Assembly (NCBI GenBank): GCA_026989685.1
Contig: JALSIV010000020.1
Coordinates: 1 to 33,784 of the forward strand
DNA: 33,784 nt
Source of the DNA: Pirellulaceae bacterium
GTDB taxonomy: Bacteria > Planctomycetota > Planctomycetia > Pirellulales > Pirellulaceae
Reading direction: 5' to 3'
In this document: positions 1 through 7,693 of the stretch, piece by piece
Position numbering within the stretch: the first letter of the stretch is position 1
How the letters are laid out: every line of letters begins with the position of its first letter
The notes under the pieces: model-generated
The model's database searches: none
The model's input: only the letters and a program-made list of their open reading frames with translations
What the model was told of the DNA's origin: nothing
Translations under genes and position numbers: made by a program

Positions 1-126
1 CTCAAGGCGGCCTGGTGGCTGCCTCGAAAATTCACTCACCTAGTTCAGCGCCTTATCGGTTTGGCTGCCTGAGCTCTGCCATATGTCAGAAAGTGCAGCT
101 CGGTTGAAACCGGCAAAATTTACAAG
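1..126 (+). other. Putative CRISPR leader (partial)
   Basis: This stretch precedes the first CRISPR repeat and holds no convincing gene. It is the only side of the array with room for a leader, because the gene on the right ends only 28 nt beyond the last repeat. The last 25 nt are relatively AT-rich (AAAATTTACAAG next to the first repeat), and there is a small hairpin CGGTT-GA-AACCG near 102-113. No convincing promoter was found. Leader assignment is inference from array geometry and repeat orientation. Confidence 0.45.
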
Positions 127-1976
127 CTTTCCGCGACTTTCATGTCGCGGCCCCATTGAAGCGTCACAACCCTGAGCGGCCTTTCTTCCGCCTTGTACTT
201 TCCGCGACTTTCATGTCGCGGCCCCATTGAAGCGCGCAGGGACTAGTCGGGTTCTGGCCAATGGGTGCTGCCTTTCCGCGACTTTCATGTCGCGGCCCCA
301 TTGAAGCATTTAGACTTGACGTGATTGTAGCCAGGCCATTAGCAGCTTTCCGCGACTTTCATGTCGCGGCCCCATTGAAGCTCACTCCCGTCGGACTGGC
401 ACGTCGAGTCAGTCTGGCCCTTTCCGCGACTTTCATGTCGCGGCCCCATTGAAGCGCGGCTGCTGCCCCGTAGCTTCCATCGCTCCAGCCGCTTTCCGCG
501 ACTTTCATGTCGCGGCCCCATTGAAGCCATCTCGAATGTCGGCACAGGCCTGCACGATTCCGCCGTCTTTCCGCGACTTTCATGTCGCGGCCCCATTGAA
601 GCGGAGAGGGTGGTGGCCCTGCAGGCCCCGGCCGCCGACTTTCCGCGACTTTCATGTCGCGGCCCCATTGAAGCGGTGGTAGCGGTCATTTCGGGTCTCC
701 TTGACAGAAGGCTTTCCGCGACTTTCATGTCGCGGCCCCATTGAAGCCCATTGATAGCCTCTGGAAAGTTGGAGTTTATTGACCTTTCCGCGACTTTCAT
801 GTCGCGGCCCCATTGAAGCGTTATATCGGCATCTACAGCACGTTTACACGGACGACTTTCCGCGACTTTCATGTCGCGGCCCCATTGAAGCAAGCATATA
901 GGGGAGCGAGCGAACGCAAAGACGATACTTTCCGCGACTTTCATGTCGCGGCCCCATTGAAGCTAGGCGATCCAGTGCCGCGAGCATGTCATTGTCGACC
1001 CTTTCCGCGACTTTCATGTCGCGGCCCCATTGAAGCGCATCAAGCCAGCTTCTCTCGCAATCTCGTCAACGACTTTCCGCGACTTTCATGTCGCGGCCCC
1101 ATTGAAGCAATGGGAATGGGAAGACGATTATATGGCATGGTATGCTTTCCGCGACTTTCATGTCGCGGCCCCATTGAAGCTTTGTCCCCCGAGCACCAAC
1201 AGTGGCGTACCTGGCACTTTCCGCGACTTTCATGTCGCGGCCCCATTGAAGCGCATCAAGCCAGCTTCTCTCGCAATCTCGTCAACGACTTTCCGCGACT
1301 TTCATGTCGCGGCCCCATTGAAGCAGTCGGAGTGCGTCTCTCTTATCATACACCTTAAGGTCTTTCCGCGACTTTCATGTCGCGGCCCCATTGAAGCGGC
1401 TGTCACAGTCAGTCTCTTACTAATAGATAATCCACTTTCCGCGACTTTCATGTCGCGGCCCCATTGAAGCTATTTCCTCATCCTTGAGGTTTAGAACGAC
1501 TTCCACCTTTCCGCGACTTTCATGTCGCGGCCCCATTGAAGCTCCCCTCTTGGGGGAATACGGGCCAGCCTCCAAGCTGCTTTCCGCGACTTTCATGTCG
1601 CGGCCCCATTGAAGCGACATGAACTGGGATCCCGACGACACCGACCTTCAACTTTCCGCGACTTTCATGTCGCGGCCCCATTGAAGCCCAATCAAGGGAG
1701 CGGGTGCGTTGTCTCCTTCCACCCGCTTTCCGCGACTTTCATGTCGCGGCCCCATTGAAGCGACTTCGACGAGCGCGGACCAGACGCCCTCGGCATCTTT
1801 CCGCGACTTTCATGTCGCGGCCCCATTGAAGCGAGTGTGCGTATTCGCACGGGGGGCGCGTAAACGTACTTTCCGCGACTTTCATGTCGCGGCCCCATTG
1901 AAGCGCCATCTGCGACTCGAACCGCTGGGCGTCGACGGTCCTTTCCGCGACTTTCATGTCGCGGCCCCATTGAAGC
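127..1976 (+). CRISPR. CRISPR array, 26 repeats and 25 spacers
   Basis: Twenty-six copies of one 36-nt repeat start at 127, 198, 272, 346, 420, 492, 567, 639, 712, 784, 856, 928, 1001, 1073, 1145, 1217, 1289, 1362, 1435, 1507, 1580, 1652, 1726, 1797, 1869 and 1941. All copies read identically, including both terminal ones. Spacers are 35-39 nt, mostly 36. Each repeat opens with CTTT, continues with a perfect 7-bp hairpin (CCGCGAC, loop TTTCAT, GTCGCGG) and ends with CCCCATTGAAGC. The ATTGAAGC end resembles the ATTGAAAC-type 5' handle of many type I and III crRNAs, so transcription is inferred to run left to right; the lack of leader space on the right agrees. No cas gene lies in the window and the repeat alone does not fix the subtype. 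The spacer at 1037-1072 recurs exactly at 1253-1288. Confidence 0.98.
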
Positions 1977-2004
1977 GAGCTAATATCCGTTATGCGTTCT
2001 CGGA

Positions 2005-3297
2005 TCATCGAACGGCTATCGCTGAGATGTCTTGTGCCGCACAGTATGCGTGGTAGACGGCTTTCAGGCATTCCAGGTCGACAGCGCCTCGGTGGATCCA
2101 GATGCGGTAATTCAACTGAACCGGCTGGTTGGGTGGGAAGGAACGCGCCTTGACTCCAGGCCATCCGACACAAAGCGGTCCGTAATGGCGAGTCAACCAA
2201 GTCGGCGGGAAGTCGGGATGTGCGGGATGAACCATCAGCATCGCGCCACTCCTGGCGCCGGCACGATCGAAGGTCGACGTGAGATCGGCCCACGGGAGCT
2301 GCGTGTCGGGCAAGTCCGCCGACGTTCTTCCCGAGGGAACCGTAATCGTGGTGGCTTCCCGAGAACTCGGGTCGAAACGCAGAGCGAGCCCGCCGTAGCT
2401 CTTGTTGGGAGCACCTCGCAGCGAAATCGTCTTGTCTTTGGGAGTGAACGTTAGAGACACGTCGATGACACGATGATCGCCGCTCCGATGGTATGCCGTA
2501 AGCCAGATCCGTTCGGTCATCACTTGCGTGTCACCAATGAACCAGCCGTTTTCGAACGCAAGGACAGCGGCGACGGGGCCGGTTTCACGATGAAGCCAAC
2601 GCAGAAACTTTTGACGGAGTCCACCTCGGTCGGCCCACAGATCGTAGTGCTTGCCGTCGATCTCGACGTGAGGCCAGGTCCAGAACAGGCCATGGTGGTG
2701 GAAGTGGTCGGCGGGAAAATCGGCAGTGAGGACTTCGCCGTCCAGGCCCCAGATCGGGTGAACATAACAGGCACGCTTTCGGCGAGGATCGCCTGGGGGG
2801 ACGTGCCGAGCCACGACCGTGCCGTACTGGTAGGAGAAGACGGGAGCATCTCCTTCCAACAAGCGCAACGATTGGCCGCTGGCATCTTCGAAACGAAAGG
2901 GCGAGGGGACTGTCGATGGAGCAGCGTTTTCGGCAACCGGCCGAAGTTGAAGTCGAAAACGCCGGGTGGTTGCGGTTGCTTGGCCGGCTGGAAGAACGGC
3001 TAGCAGTCGGTACTGTTCCGGTAGCGGCTTGCCGTCTGCTCCAATAGCCGTGCTGATTTGAGCGATGTGCGGCGGTTGCTCAGCGCCGGATTCGAGAAGC
3101 CGGCCGGATCGGAGTGGCTTCCAGCCATCTGCGAGCGTCATCGGCACGCTGAGATGGATCGGCGTTGCCAGTCGCGGCAGGGATAGCTCAATGTCGGCCG
3201 AGGATGCCCTGGTTTGAGAGTCCGCGACCGGGCAGTCCAGAACCAACGCTGCGAGAATCAGCCAAGGAGCGATGACTTGGGGGGACCTGCATGGCAT
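2005..3297 (-). CDS. Secreted PmoA-family (DUF6807-like) protein
   Basis: A 430-residue protein. It starts with a hydrophobic signal segment (about residues 8-27, IAPWLILAALVL), so export is expected. The core carries the hallmark DHFHHHGLFWTWPHVEIDGK region at about residues 197-216, followed by a YDLW motif; this His-rich stretch is typical of the family called PmoA/DUF6807, which is abundant in Planctomycetota. The family is named after methane oxygenase but is not a methane mono-oxygenase subunit, and its biochemical role is unclear. An in-frame start further upstream (3465) exists, but the ATG at 3297 is preceded by GAGGA at a usable distance and places the signal peptide at the N-terminus. 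The stop lies 28 nt from the CRISPR array, converging with it; there is no sign of a functional link. Confidence 0.85.
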   Translation of the reverse strand: MPCRSPQVIAPWLILAALVLDCPVADSQTRASSADIELSLPRLATPIHLSVPMTLADGWKPLRSGRLLESGAEQPPHIAQISTAIGADGKPLPEQYRLLAVLPAGQATATTRRFRLQLRPVAENAAPSTVPSPFRFEDASGQSLRLLEGDAPVFSYQYGTVVARHVPPGDPRRKRACYVHPIWGLDGEVLTADFPADHFHHHGLFWTWPHVEIDGKHYDLWADRGGLRQKFLRWLHRETGPVAAVLAFENGWFIGDTQVMTERIWLTAYHRSGDHRVIDVSLTFTPKDKTISLRGAPNKSYGGLALRFDPSSREATTITVPSGRTSADLPDTQLPWADLTSTFDRAGARSGAMLMVHPAHPDFPPTWLTRHYGPLCVGWPGVKARSFPPNQPVQLNYRIWIHRGAVDLECLKAVYHAYCAAQDISAIAVR

Positions 3298-3432
3298 GGA
3301 AGTGGATCCTCGGCAGGTTTTGGGCTGACAGTGAAACGGCCCCATATCGTGAGCGTATAATGCATGAATTGTAGACGTCTGCCGGTGAGTGTGCGACGGT
3401 GTGTCGATCGACATTGCTTGGAGGTGATCGAA

Positions 3433-3462
3433 TTGCGATCGCCGGTCGTGGTGTGGTAAGAT
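3433..3462 (+). promoter_or_regulatory. Candidate promoter for the 3514 gene
   Basis: TTGCGA (3433-3438) and TAAGAT (3457-3462) are separated by 18 nt and resemble housekeeping -35 and -10 boxes. They lie about 50 nt upstream of the start codon at 3514. Based on consensus matching by eye only. Confidence 0.4.
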
Positions 3463-3513
3463 CATCGGAGATCCTGGGTTGGAGTCGATTGGTTGGTGGG
3501 AGACGGAGGCACG

Positions 3514-4080
3514 ATGAATATCAAGCTGATTGTGGCGGCGATCGTCGCTGCCGGCGTGTTGTTGTTGGCGATGCTGATTGTGGGCGGTGTGCTGCTGTTT
3601 CGCACCATGCGTGATGCCGATCAGGTGTTCGCCGCGAGAATCGATGAGTTGTTCGCGGCCATCGACGAGGAGCGATTCGCAGAGACCTATGACACGTACA
3701 CGGCTTCGGAATTCCGTCGGGCTACCAGTCGCGAGGAATACGCGCAGTTGGGAAAACTAATTCGGGCAGAGTTGGGTGCGATGAAATCAAAGCAGCGCGT
3801 GCAGTTTCATATTCGTCAGTTCAACGCGACTCGTATGGCGAACGTGTCGTACCGGGCCGTGTTCGAAAAGGGGAAGGGGACGATTCACGCTCAGTTCAAG
3901 AAGGTGAATGGCCGCTGGTTGCTGGTCGGTTTCCACGTCAATTCGCCGGTCTTCCAAAAGCACCTGGCCAAGGAGACATGCCCCCACTGCGGCGAAGCCT
4001 ACTCCCCGGGAGCCAGATTCTGCCCGCATTGCGGCAAGAGTCTGGCCGAGGAAGGCAAGCCGGTCGAGGCTAGCCACTAG
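3514..4080 (+). CDS. Membrane-anchored zinc-ribbon protein
   Basis: A 188-residue protein. Residues about 4-28 form one hydrophobic membrane anchor (IVAAIVAAGVLLLAMLIVGG). The middle (about 35-150) is an alpha/beta domain reminiscent of DUF4019-like extracytoplasmic domains, with an Ala/Glu-rich helix followed by beta strands ending in WLLVGFHV. The C-terminus carries a zinc ribbon with C156-x2-C159 and C170-x2-C173 (CPHCGEAY...CPHCGKSL). The ATG at 3514 is preceded by GGAGG five bases away and is better than the in-frame start at 3493. It converges with and overlaps the small gene at 4070-4285 by 11 nt. Function is unknown. Confidence 0.8.
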   Translation: MNIKLIVAAIVAAGVLLLAMLIVGGVLLFRTMRDADQVFAARIDELFAAIDEERFAETYDTYTASEFRRATSREEYAQLGKLIRAELGAMKSKQRVQFHIRQFNATRMANVSYRAVFEKGKGTIHAQFKKVNGRWLLVGFHVNSPVFQKHLAKETCPHCGEAYSPGARFCPHCGKSLAEEGKPVEASH

Positions 4081-4285
4081 GCGAGGCGGTGTCGTCCGCA
4101 ACACGGGTTCGGCGAATGCCGTTGGCGAGCAGCTTCATGCACTGCCGCTCGCTGGGAGCCACATCTTGCTGGCAACGGCAGAAGAGGGACGTGACCTGGC
4201 CCCCGGTGCGCTCGTGATGCCGGCAGACCGGACACTCCCACAGTCGCCGCATATCGTACTTCAGGCGTTCGAACGGGCCTTTCAT
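4070..4285 (-). CDS. Small Cys-rich protein, conserved-looking
   Basis: A 71-residue basic protein beginning MKGPFERLKYD and carrying WECPVC followed by CRC, a Cys pattern (C-x2-C...C-x-C) that could bind zinc. The composition (RRLWECPVCRHHERTGG) looks like a structured small protein rather than antisense noise, and I recall similar short proteins in planctomycetes, though this was not searched. An alternative in-frame ATG lies at 4303, adding six residues; neither start has a strong ribosome binding site. It overlaps the end of the convergent 3514-4080 gene and sits head-to-head with birA. Function is unknown; a nucleic-acid or metal-binding role is only a guess. Confidence 0.6.
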   Translation of the reverse strand: MKGPFERLKYDMRRLWECPVCRHHERTGGQVTSLFCRCQQDVAPSERQCMKLLANGIRRTRVADDTASPSG

Positions 4286-4426
4286 CGATTGGAATTCCCA
4301 CATGTAATCGGATACGGCTTACCGAAAGACGGCCAAAGGAGCGGTCGCCGCCAGACAGCAGGAGTTGTATAGTAGGTTGGCGCAATCGACTTGGCTAGCG
4401 ACCCGGGTCGTAAAGAGGAGACGGCG

Positions 4427-5236
4427 ATGTGGGACTGGCAGGCGATCGGGGAGTTGGAGCAGGTCCCGTGGGTGCGGCATGTCGAGTACCATCCCACGGT
4501 CGAATCGACCAACGATCTGGCTCGCGCACTCGTCGACCGATTCGTTCCCCTGCCGGCACTGGTCGTGGCGGGGCAGCAGACCCGAGGTCGTGGTCGGCAG
4601 GGAAGGCGATGGTGGTCGCCTCCTGGTGCCTTGCTCTGTTCGCTCGTGGTGGGGCCGGACGTGGGGCCGCAGCAGTCTGATGCCTTGTCCGTGATGGCTC
4701 CGTGGACCGGCATTGGGTTGGCCGAAGGTCTGAACCGGATCGAACCGGCTCTGCCGCTATGGCTCAAGTGGCCCAACGACCTGATGGTGGGAGACTGCAA
4801 ACTGGGAGGCGTGCTGGTCGAATGCGTACCGAGCGGCGCGGAGGGGACGCGGTGGATCGTGGGGTTCGGAGTCAACGTCAACAACCGGCGTGAGTCGAGT
4901 CGGGTTCCGCCCGAGGAACTGGAGGGGGGATATCTTCCGTTGTCATTGATCGACTTCAGTGGTCGCAGTTATCCTCTGGTCGGCATTTTGAGCGCTCTGT
5001 TGCATTCGCTGGCCACGACCTACTCGAAGCTGCGAAGCGATCCCGAGTCGTTACCGGAGCGGTGGCAGGTCTACTGTGGACTTCAGGGCCGTCGGATTGA
5101 AGTGGCGACGGGAGACGACCGGCGGATCGCCGGAATCGGACTGGGAATCGATGCGGCCGGCGCGCTGCGTGTTCAGACCGATCACGGCTCTGTCGTGACC
5201 GTACTCAACGGCAGCGTACGTTCTATTCCAGGCTAG
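4427..5236 (+). CDS. birA: Biotin--[acetyl-CoA-carboxylase] ligase
   Basis: A 269-residue class I biotin-protein ligase, which activates biotin with ATP to biotinyl-AMP and transfers it to a lysine of the biotin carboxyl carrier protein. Visible motifs are ESTNDLA (about 26-32), the biotinyl-AMP loop GRGRQGR (54-60) followed by RWWSPPGALLCSLVV, KWPNDL (114-119) with GDCKLGGVLVE, and GFGVNVNN. The C-terminal SH3-like domain holds GRRIEVATGDD. There is no N-terminal DNA-binding wing, so unlike E. coli BirA it should not act as a repressor. The ATG at 4427 is preceded by GAGGAG with six-base spacing, better than in-frame non-ATG starts upstream. It converges with the protoglobin gene, leaving only 22 nt between them. 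Confidence 0.95.
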   Translation: MWDWQAIGELEQVPWVRHVEYHPTVESTNDLARALVDRFVPLPALVVAGQQTRGRGRQGRRWWSPPGALLCSLVVGPDVGPQQSDALSVMAPWTGIGLAEGLNRIEPALPLWLKWPNDLMVGDCKLGGVLVECVPSGAEGTRWIVGFGVNVNNRRESSRVPPEELEGGYLPLSLIDFSGRSYPLVGILSALLHSLATTYSKLRSDPESLPERWQVYCGLQGRRIEVATGDDRRIAGIGLGIDAAGALRVQTDHGSVVTVLNGSVRSIPG

Positions 5237-5258
5237 TTGGCAACAGGCTTCGCCCGCG

Positions 5259-5882
5259 CTAGGACGTTGCCGACGCCGTCTCCGCGGGAGTTTCGCTCGT
5301 TTCCTCCGGCTTGCCCGCGTAATGCCGCACGATGAAATCGTTCTGGATCCACAACAGCTTGTTCCAAGCTCGGATCAGGCGAAACTTGAGCTCGGCTTGC
5401 AACTCGAGTTCCTCGATCAGCCGAAAAATGGTGTCCGACAGTACGCCCATCAGCGCGTTCATTTGGACCAGGGGGACGTCGATTTCGGGATTGCCGGCAG
5501 CCGGTGTGTGCATCTTCCCCACGATGTCCAGGTACAAAGGCGTTTTCTGATTGAATGCGTTGCCGATCAGGTTCATCAGGTACCGCTGTAGATGCTCCTT
5601 GCGGAACTGAATCTGAGCCGGGGCGGATGAAAGTTCGGACAGCGACTGGGGAAGCGGGCCGTCGAAGCCGTGTTGGCGAGGCAGAAAGTGGCGTGCCGTC
5701 GCGTCGTAGCTCAATAACTTCTCGTACGTGGCGGCAACCAGATCGGGTATCCGCGGTGCGAACTGAGCGATCGCGCCTCGAATGGCTGCGATGTCATCGG
5801 CTCCAAAGGACATGAATTCGCAGAGGTAGTCGTACCGGTAGTGGATGTCCTGTTCCAGTCTGCCTTCGTCGATGGCCTTCAT
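5259..5882 (-). CDS. Protoglobin-family haem protein
   Basis: A 207-residue single-domain protein of the protoglobin/globin-coupled-sensor type without a C-terminal signalling module. The opening RYDYLCEFMSFGADDIAAI matches the pre-helix region of protoglobins. The motif LYLDIVGKMHT places the likely proximal haem ligand at His125. The later NALMGVLSD and RAWNKLLWIQNDFIVRHYA segments match the terminal helices, and the last 15 residues form a low-complexity Glu/Thr/Ala tail. Protoglobins bind O2, CO and NO; the physiological role of stand-alone forms is not settled. The start is preceded by AGAGGGAAGAGC, a purine-rich ribosome binding site. It is divergent from hcp across about 340 nt, which suggests a shared gas- or nitrosative-stress context (inference). 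Confidence 0.85.
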   Translation of the reverse strand: MKAIDEGRLEQDIHYRYDYLCEFMSFGADDIAAIRGAIAQFAPRIPDLVAATYEKLLSYDATARHFLPRQHGFDGPLPQSLSELSSAPAQIQFRKEHLQRYLMNLIGNAFNQKTPLYLDIVGKMHTPAAGNPEIDVPLVQMNALMGVLSDTIFRLIEELELQAELKFRLIRAWNKLLWIQNDFIVRHYAGKPEETSETPAETASATS

Positions 5883-6224
5883 GCTCTTCCCTCTCCGCTT
5901 GGCTACGGCAGCTCAACGCTCTTCCCTTTTTCGGCGGCAACCCGGCTATCTCGCGATGCCCGGGCGGCGCATGGCGCTCGGCGCCACCGCGCCGGCCGCC
6001 ACTTGATCGGACCGTCCGGACGAGCTGCTCCCTTTCCGGCGATCCCAGTCACGCCTTGCTATCTTAGCCTCCACAAAACAGGATAACAAGGTCTTGACAT
6101 CCAAATTTGATCCCATTAGGGTATGGGGGACGATTGTGGCGGGGAGCCGCGATTGTGAGGGGGGATGGTCCGGCGTCGGGTCGGCGCTCCCGCATCAGTT
6201 CGATTGGCCGAAAGGAGCCGAGGC
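5883..6224. other. Divergent intergenic region, protoglobin/hcp
   Basis: These 342 nt separate the two divergent genes. They contain a GC-rich hairpin (GGCGC-TCG-GCGCC, 5973-5985) and the candidate hcp promoter at 6094-6122. No further gene or RNA structure was recognised. Confidence 0.6.
6094..6122 (+). promoter_or_regulatory. Candidate hcp promoter with palindromic spacer
   Basis: A perfect -35 box TTGACA (6094-6099) is followed after 17 nt by a weak -10 TAGGGT (6117-6122), about 100 nt upstream of hcp. The spacer contains the palindrome CAAATTTG (6102-6109). This is a plausible operator position for the Rrf2-type regulator encoded just downstream, but it matches no operator consensus I can confirm. 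Confidence 0.45.
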
Positions 6225-7508
6225 ATGTTTTGCAATCAGTGTGAGCAGACATCCAATGGGACGGGCTGCATGGAGCTTGGCGTGTGCGGCAAAGACCCGG
6301 ACATGGAATCTCTCCAGGAGACGCTGCTGTACGGGGTCAAGGGGATGGCCGCGTACGCCAACCACGCGCGGCGGCTGGGACAGTCGGACGAACAGGTGAG
6401 CGCGTTCATCGAGGAGGCGCTGTTCGCCACGATGACCAACGTCAACTTCGATGTGGAGTCGTTGCTGGAGTTGGTGTTGGAATGTGGCAAGCACAACTTG
6501 CGGGTCATGGAAATGTTGGATCGGGGGCACATCGAGCGATTTGGCACACCCGAGCCGACCGAAGTGTACGAGGGAACCAAGGCGGGGCCCGGGATTCTGG
6601 TCACCGGCCATGACTTGCTGGATCTGGCCGACTTGCTCGAGCAGGCCAAGGACGCTGGTGTCAACGTCTACACGCACGGCGAAATGTTGCCGGCTCACAG
6701 TTATCCCAAACTCAAGGCCTATCCCCACCTGGCCGGCCACTATGGAACGGCCTGGCAGAACCAGCACCTGGAGTTCACGACCTTTACCGGTCCGATTGTG
6801 GCGACCACCAACTGTGTGCTGATTCCCTGGGACACCTACAAAGACCGCTTGTTTACGACTCGAGTCACCGCCGTCCCCGGCGGTAAGCGACTCAAGACGA
6901 ACGACTTTTCCGAGGTGATCGAACTGGCCAAGCAGTGTCCATCGCTTCCGGAGGAGCACAAGAAGACTTCGACGATCGGTTTCCATCACTCGGTCATCAT
7001 CGGGTTGGCGGACAAGATCGTCGAGGCGGTGAAGTCGGGTCAGATCAAGCACTTCTACTTGGTGGGCGGCTGTGACGGAGCCGAGTTGGGACGCAACTAT
7101 TTCACGCAAGTTGCGCAGCAGGCTCCCGAACAGTCGGTGATCCTGACGTTGGGGTGCGGCAAGTACCGCATTCGAGATTACGACTACGGCACGGTAGCCG
7201 GCTTGCCTCGCTTCCTGGACATGGGACAGTGCAACGATGCCTATGGTGCCATCCAAGTGGCACTGGCGTTGTCGAAAGCCTTCGAGTGCGGCGTCAACGA
7301 TTTGCCGCTATCGCTGGTGATTTCCTGGTTCGAGCAGAAGGCGGTCGCCGTGCTCTTGACGTTGCTCTATCTCGGCGTCAAGGGAATCCGGCTGGGCCCG
7401 AATCCCCCGGCATTTCTCACGCCCAATGTCTTCAAGATCCTGCAGGAGAAGTTCGACCTGAAGTTGACCGAAGCCGAACCCCCGCAGGAATTGCTGCAAC
7501 TGGCGTAA
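6225..7508 (+). CDS. hcp: Hybrid cluster protein, class III-like
   Basis: A 427-residue hybrid cluster protein (annotated as hydroxylamine reductase; in E. coli Hcp is a high-affinity NO reductase and protein S-nitrosylase). The N-terminal cysteines C3, C6, C15 and C21 have the spacing of the [4Fe-4S]-type family members. All hybrid-cluster ligands can be placed: H129 (TGHD), E153 (HGEM), C197 (TTNC), C283 (GGCDG), C311 (LGCGK), C336 (GQCND), E370 and K372 (WFEQK). The protein is about 120 residues shorter than the usual 540-550. The missing part lies between the N-terminal cysteines and H129, where class III proteins lack the second helical bundle, so it is a natural short form rather than a truncation. 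The ATG at 6225 follows AAAGGAG with seven-base spacing. It is followed by hairpins and an Rrf2 regulator gene. Confidence 0.96.
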   Translation: MFCNQCEQTSNGTGCMELGVCGKDPDMESLQETLLYGVKGMAAYANHARRLGQSDEQVSAFIEEALFATMTNVNFDVESLLELVLECGKHNLRVMEMLDRGHIERFGTPEPTEVYEGTKAGPGILVTGHDLLDLADLLEQAKDAGVNVYTHGEMLPAHSYPKLKAYPHLAGHYGTAWQNQHLEFTTFTGPIVATTNCVLIPWDTYKDRLFTTRVTAVPGGKRLKTNDFSEVIELAKQCPSLPEEHKKTSTIGFHHSVIIGLADKIVEAVKSGQIKHFYLVGGCDGAELGRNYFTQVAQQAPEQSVILTLGCGKYRIRDYDYGTVAGLPRFLDMGQCNDAYGAIQVALALSKAFECGVNDLPLSLVISWFEQKAVAVLLTLLYLGVKGIRLGPNPPAFLTPNVFKILQEKFDLKLTEAEPPQELLQLA

Positions 7509-7554
7509 GCGGGGCGCGGCTGGCATCCTGCCGCAGGCTACAACTCGGCTAGTA

Positions 7555-7574
7555 ATCGGATGGGTGCATCCGAT
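7555..7574. other. Perfect 8-bp hairpin downstream of hcp
   Basis: ATCGGATG and CATCCGAT form a perfect stem around the four-base loop GGTG. It lies 47 nt past the hcp stop, just before the terminator. It may stabilise the 3' end of the hcp transcript or be an operator for the regulator downstream; the sequence cannot tell these apart. Confidence 0.5.
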
Positions 7575-7581
7575 ACGATAG

Positions 7582-7623
7582 AATGAGGGTCGGGGGCCCA
7601 AGTGCCCCCGGCTCGTCATTTTT
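7582..7623 (+). terminator. Rho-independent terminator after hcp
   Basis: The core stem is CGGGGGC (7591-7597) with GCCCCCG (7604-7610). It is extended by an outer AATGA (7582-7586) pairing with TCATT (7616-7620) across an internal loop. TTTTT spans 7619-7623. This would separate hcp from the Rrf2 gene. Confidence 0.65.
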
Positions 7624-7693
7624 GCTTGTAGGATGGGCGGCGGCCCGAAGAACGAGCCGAGGCCCGGAACTTATCGTGGGATCGAGTAAGCCG

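Noticed and set aside
339-944. 201-codon minus-strand open frame and similar frames across 261-1970
   Set aside because: They consist of CRISPR repeat and spacer translations, with the same peptide recurring every 24 residues.
3356-3361. TATAAT as a -10 box for the 3514 gene
   Set aside because: No acceptable -35 at 16-18 nt; the pair at 3433-3462 is better placed.
3435-3442. GCGATCGC octamer like the cyanobacterial HIP1 element
   Set aside because: Only a single copy was noticed; GC-rich palindromes of eight bases are expected by chance.
6195-7256. 353-codon antisense frame in hcp
   Set aside because: Shadow of the clear hcp gene.
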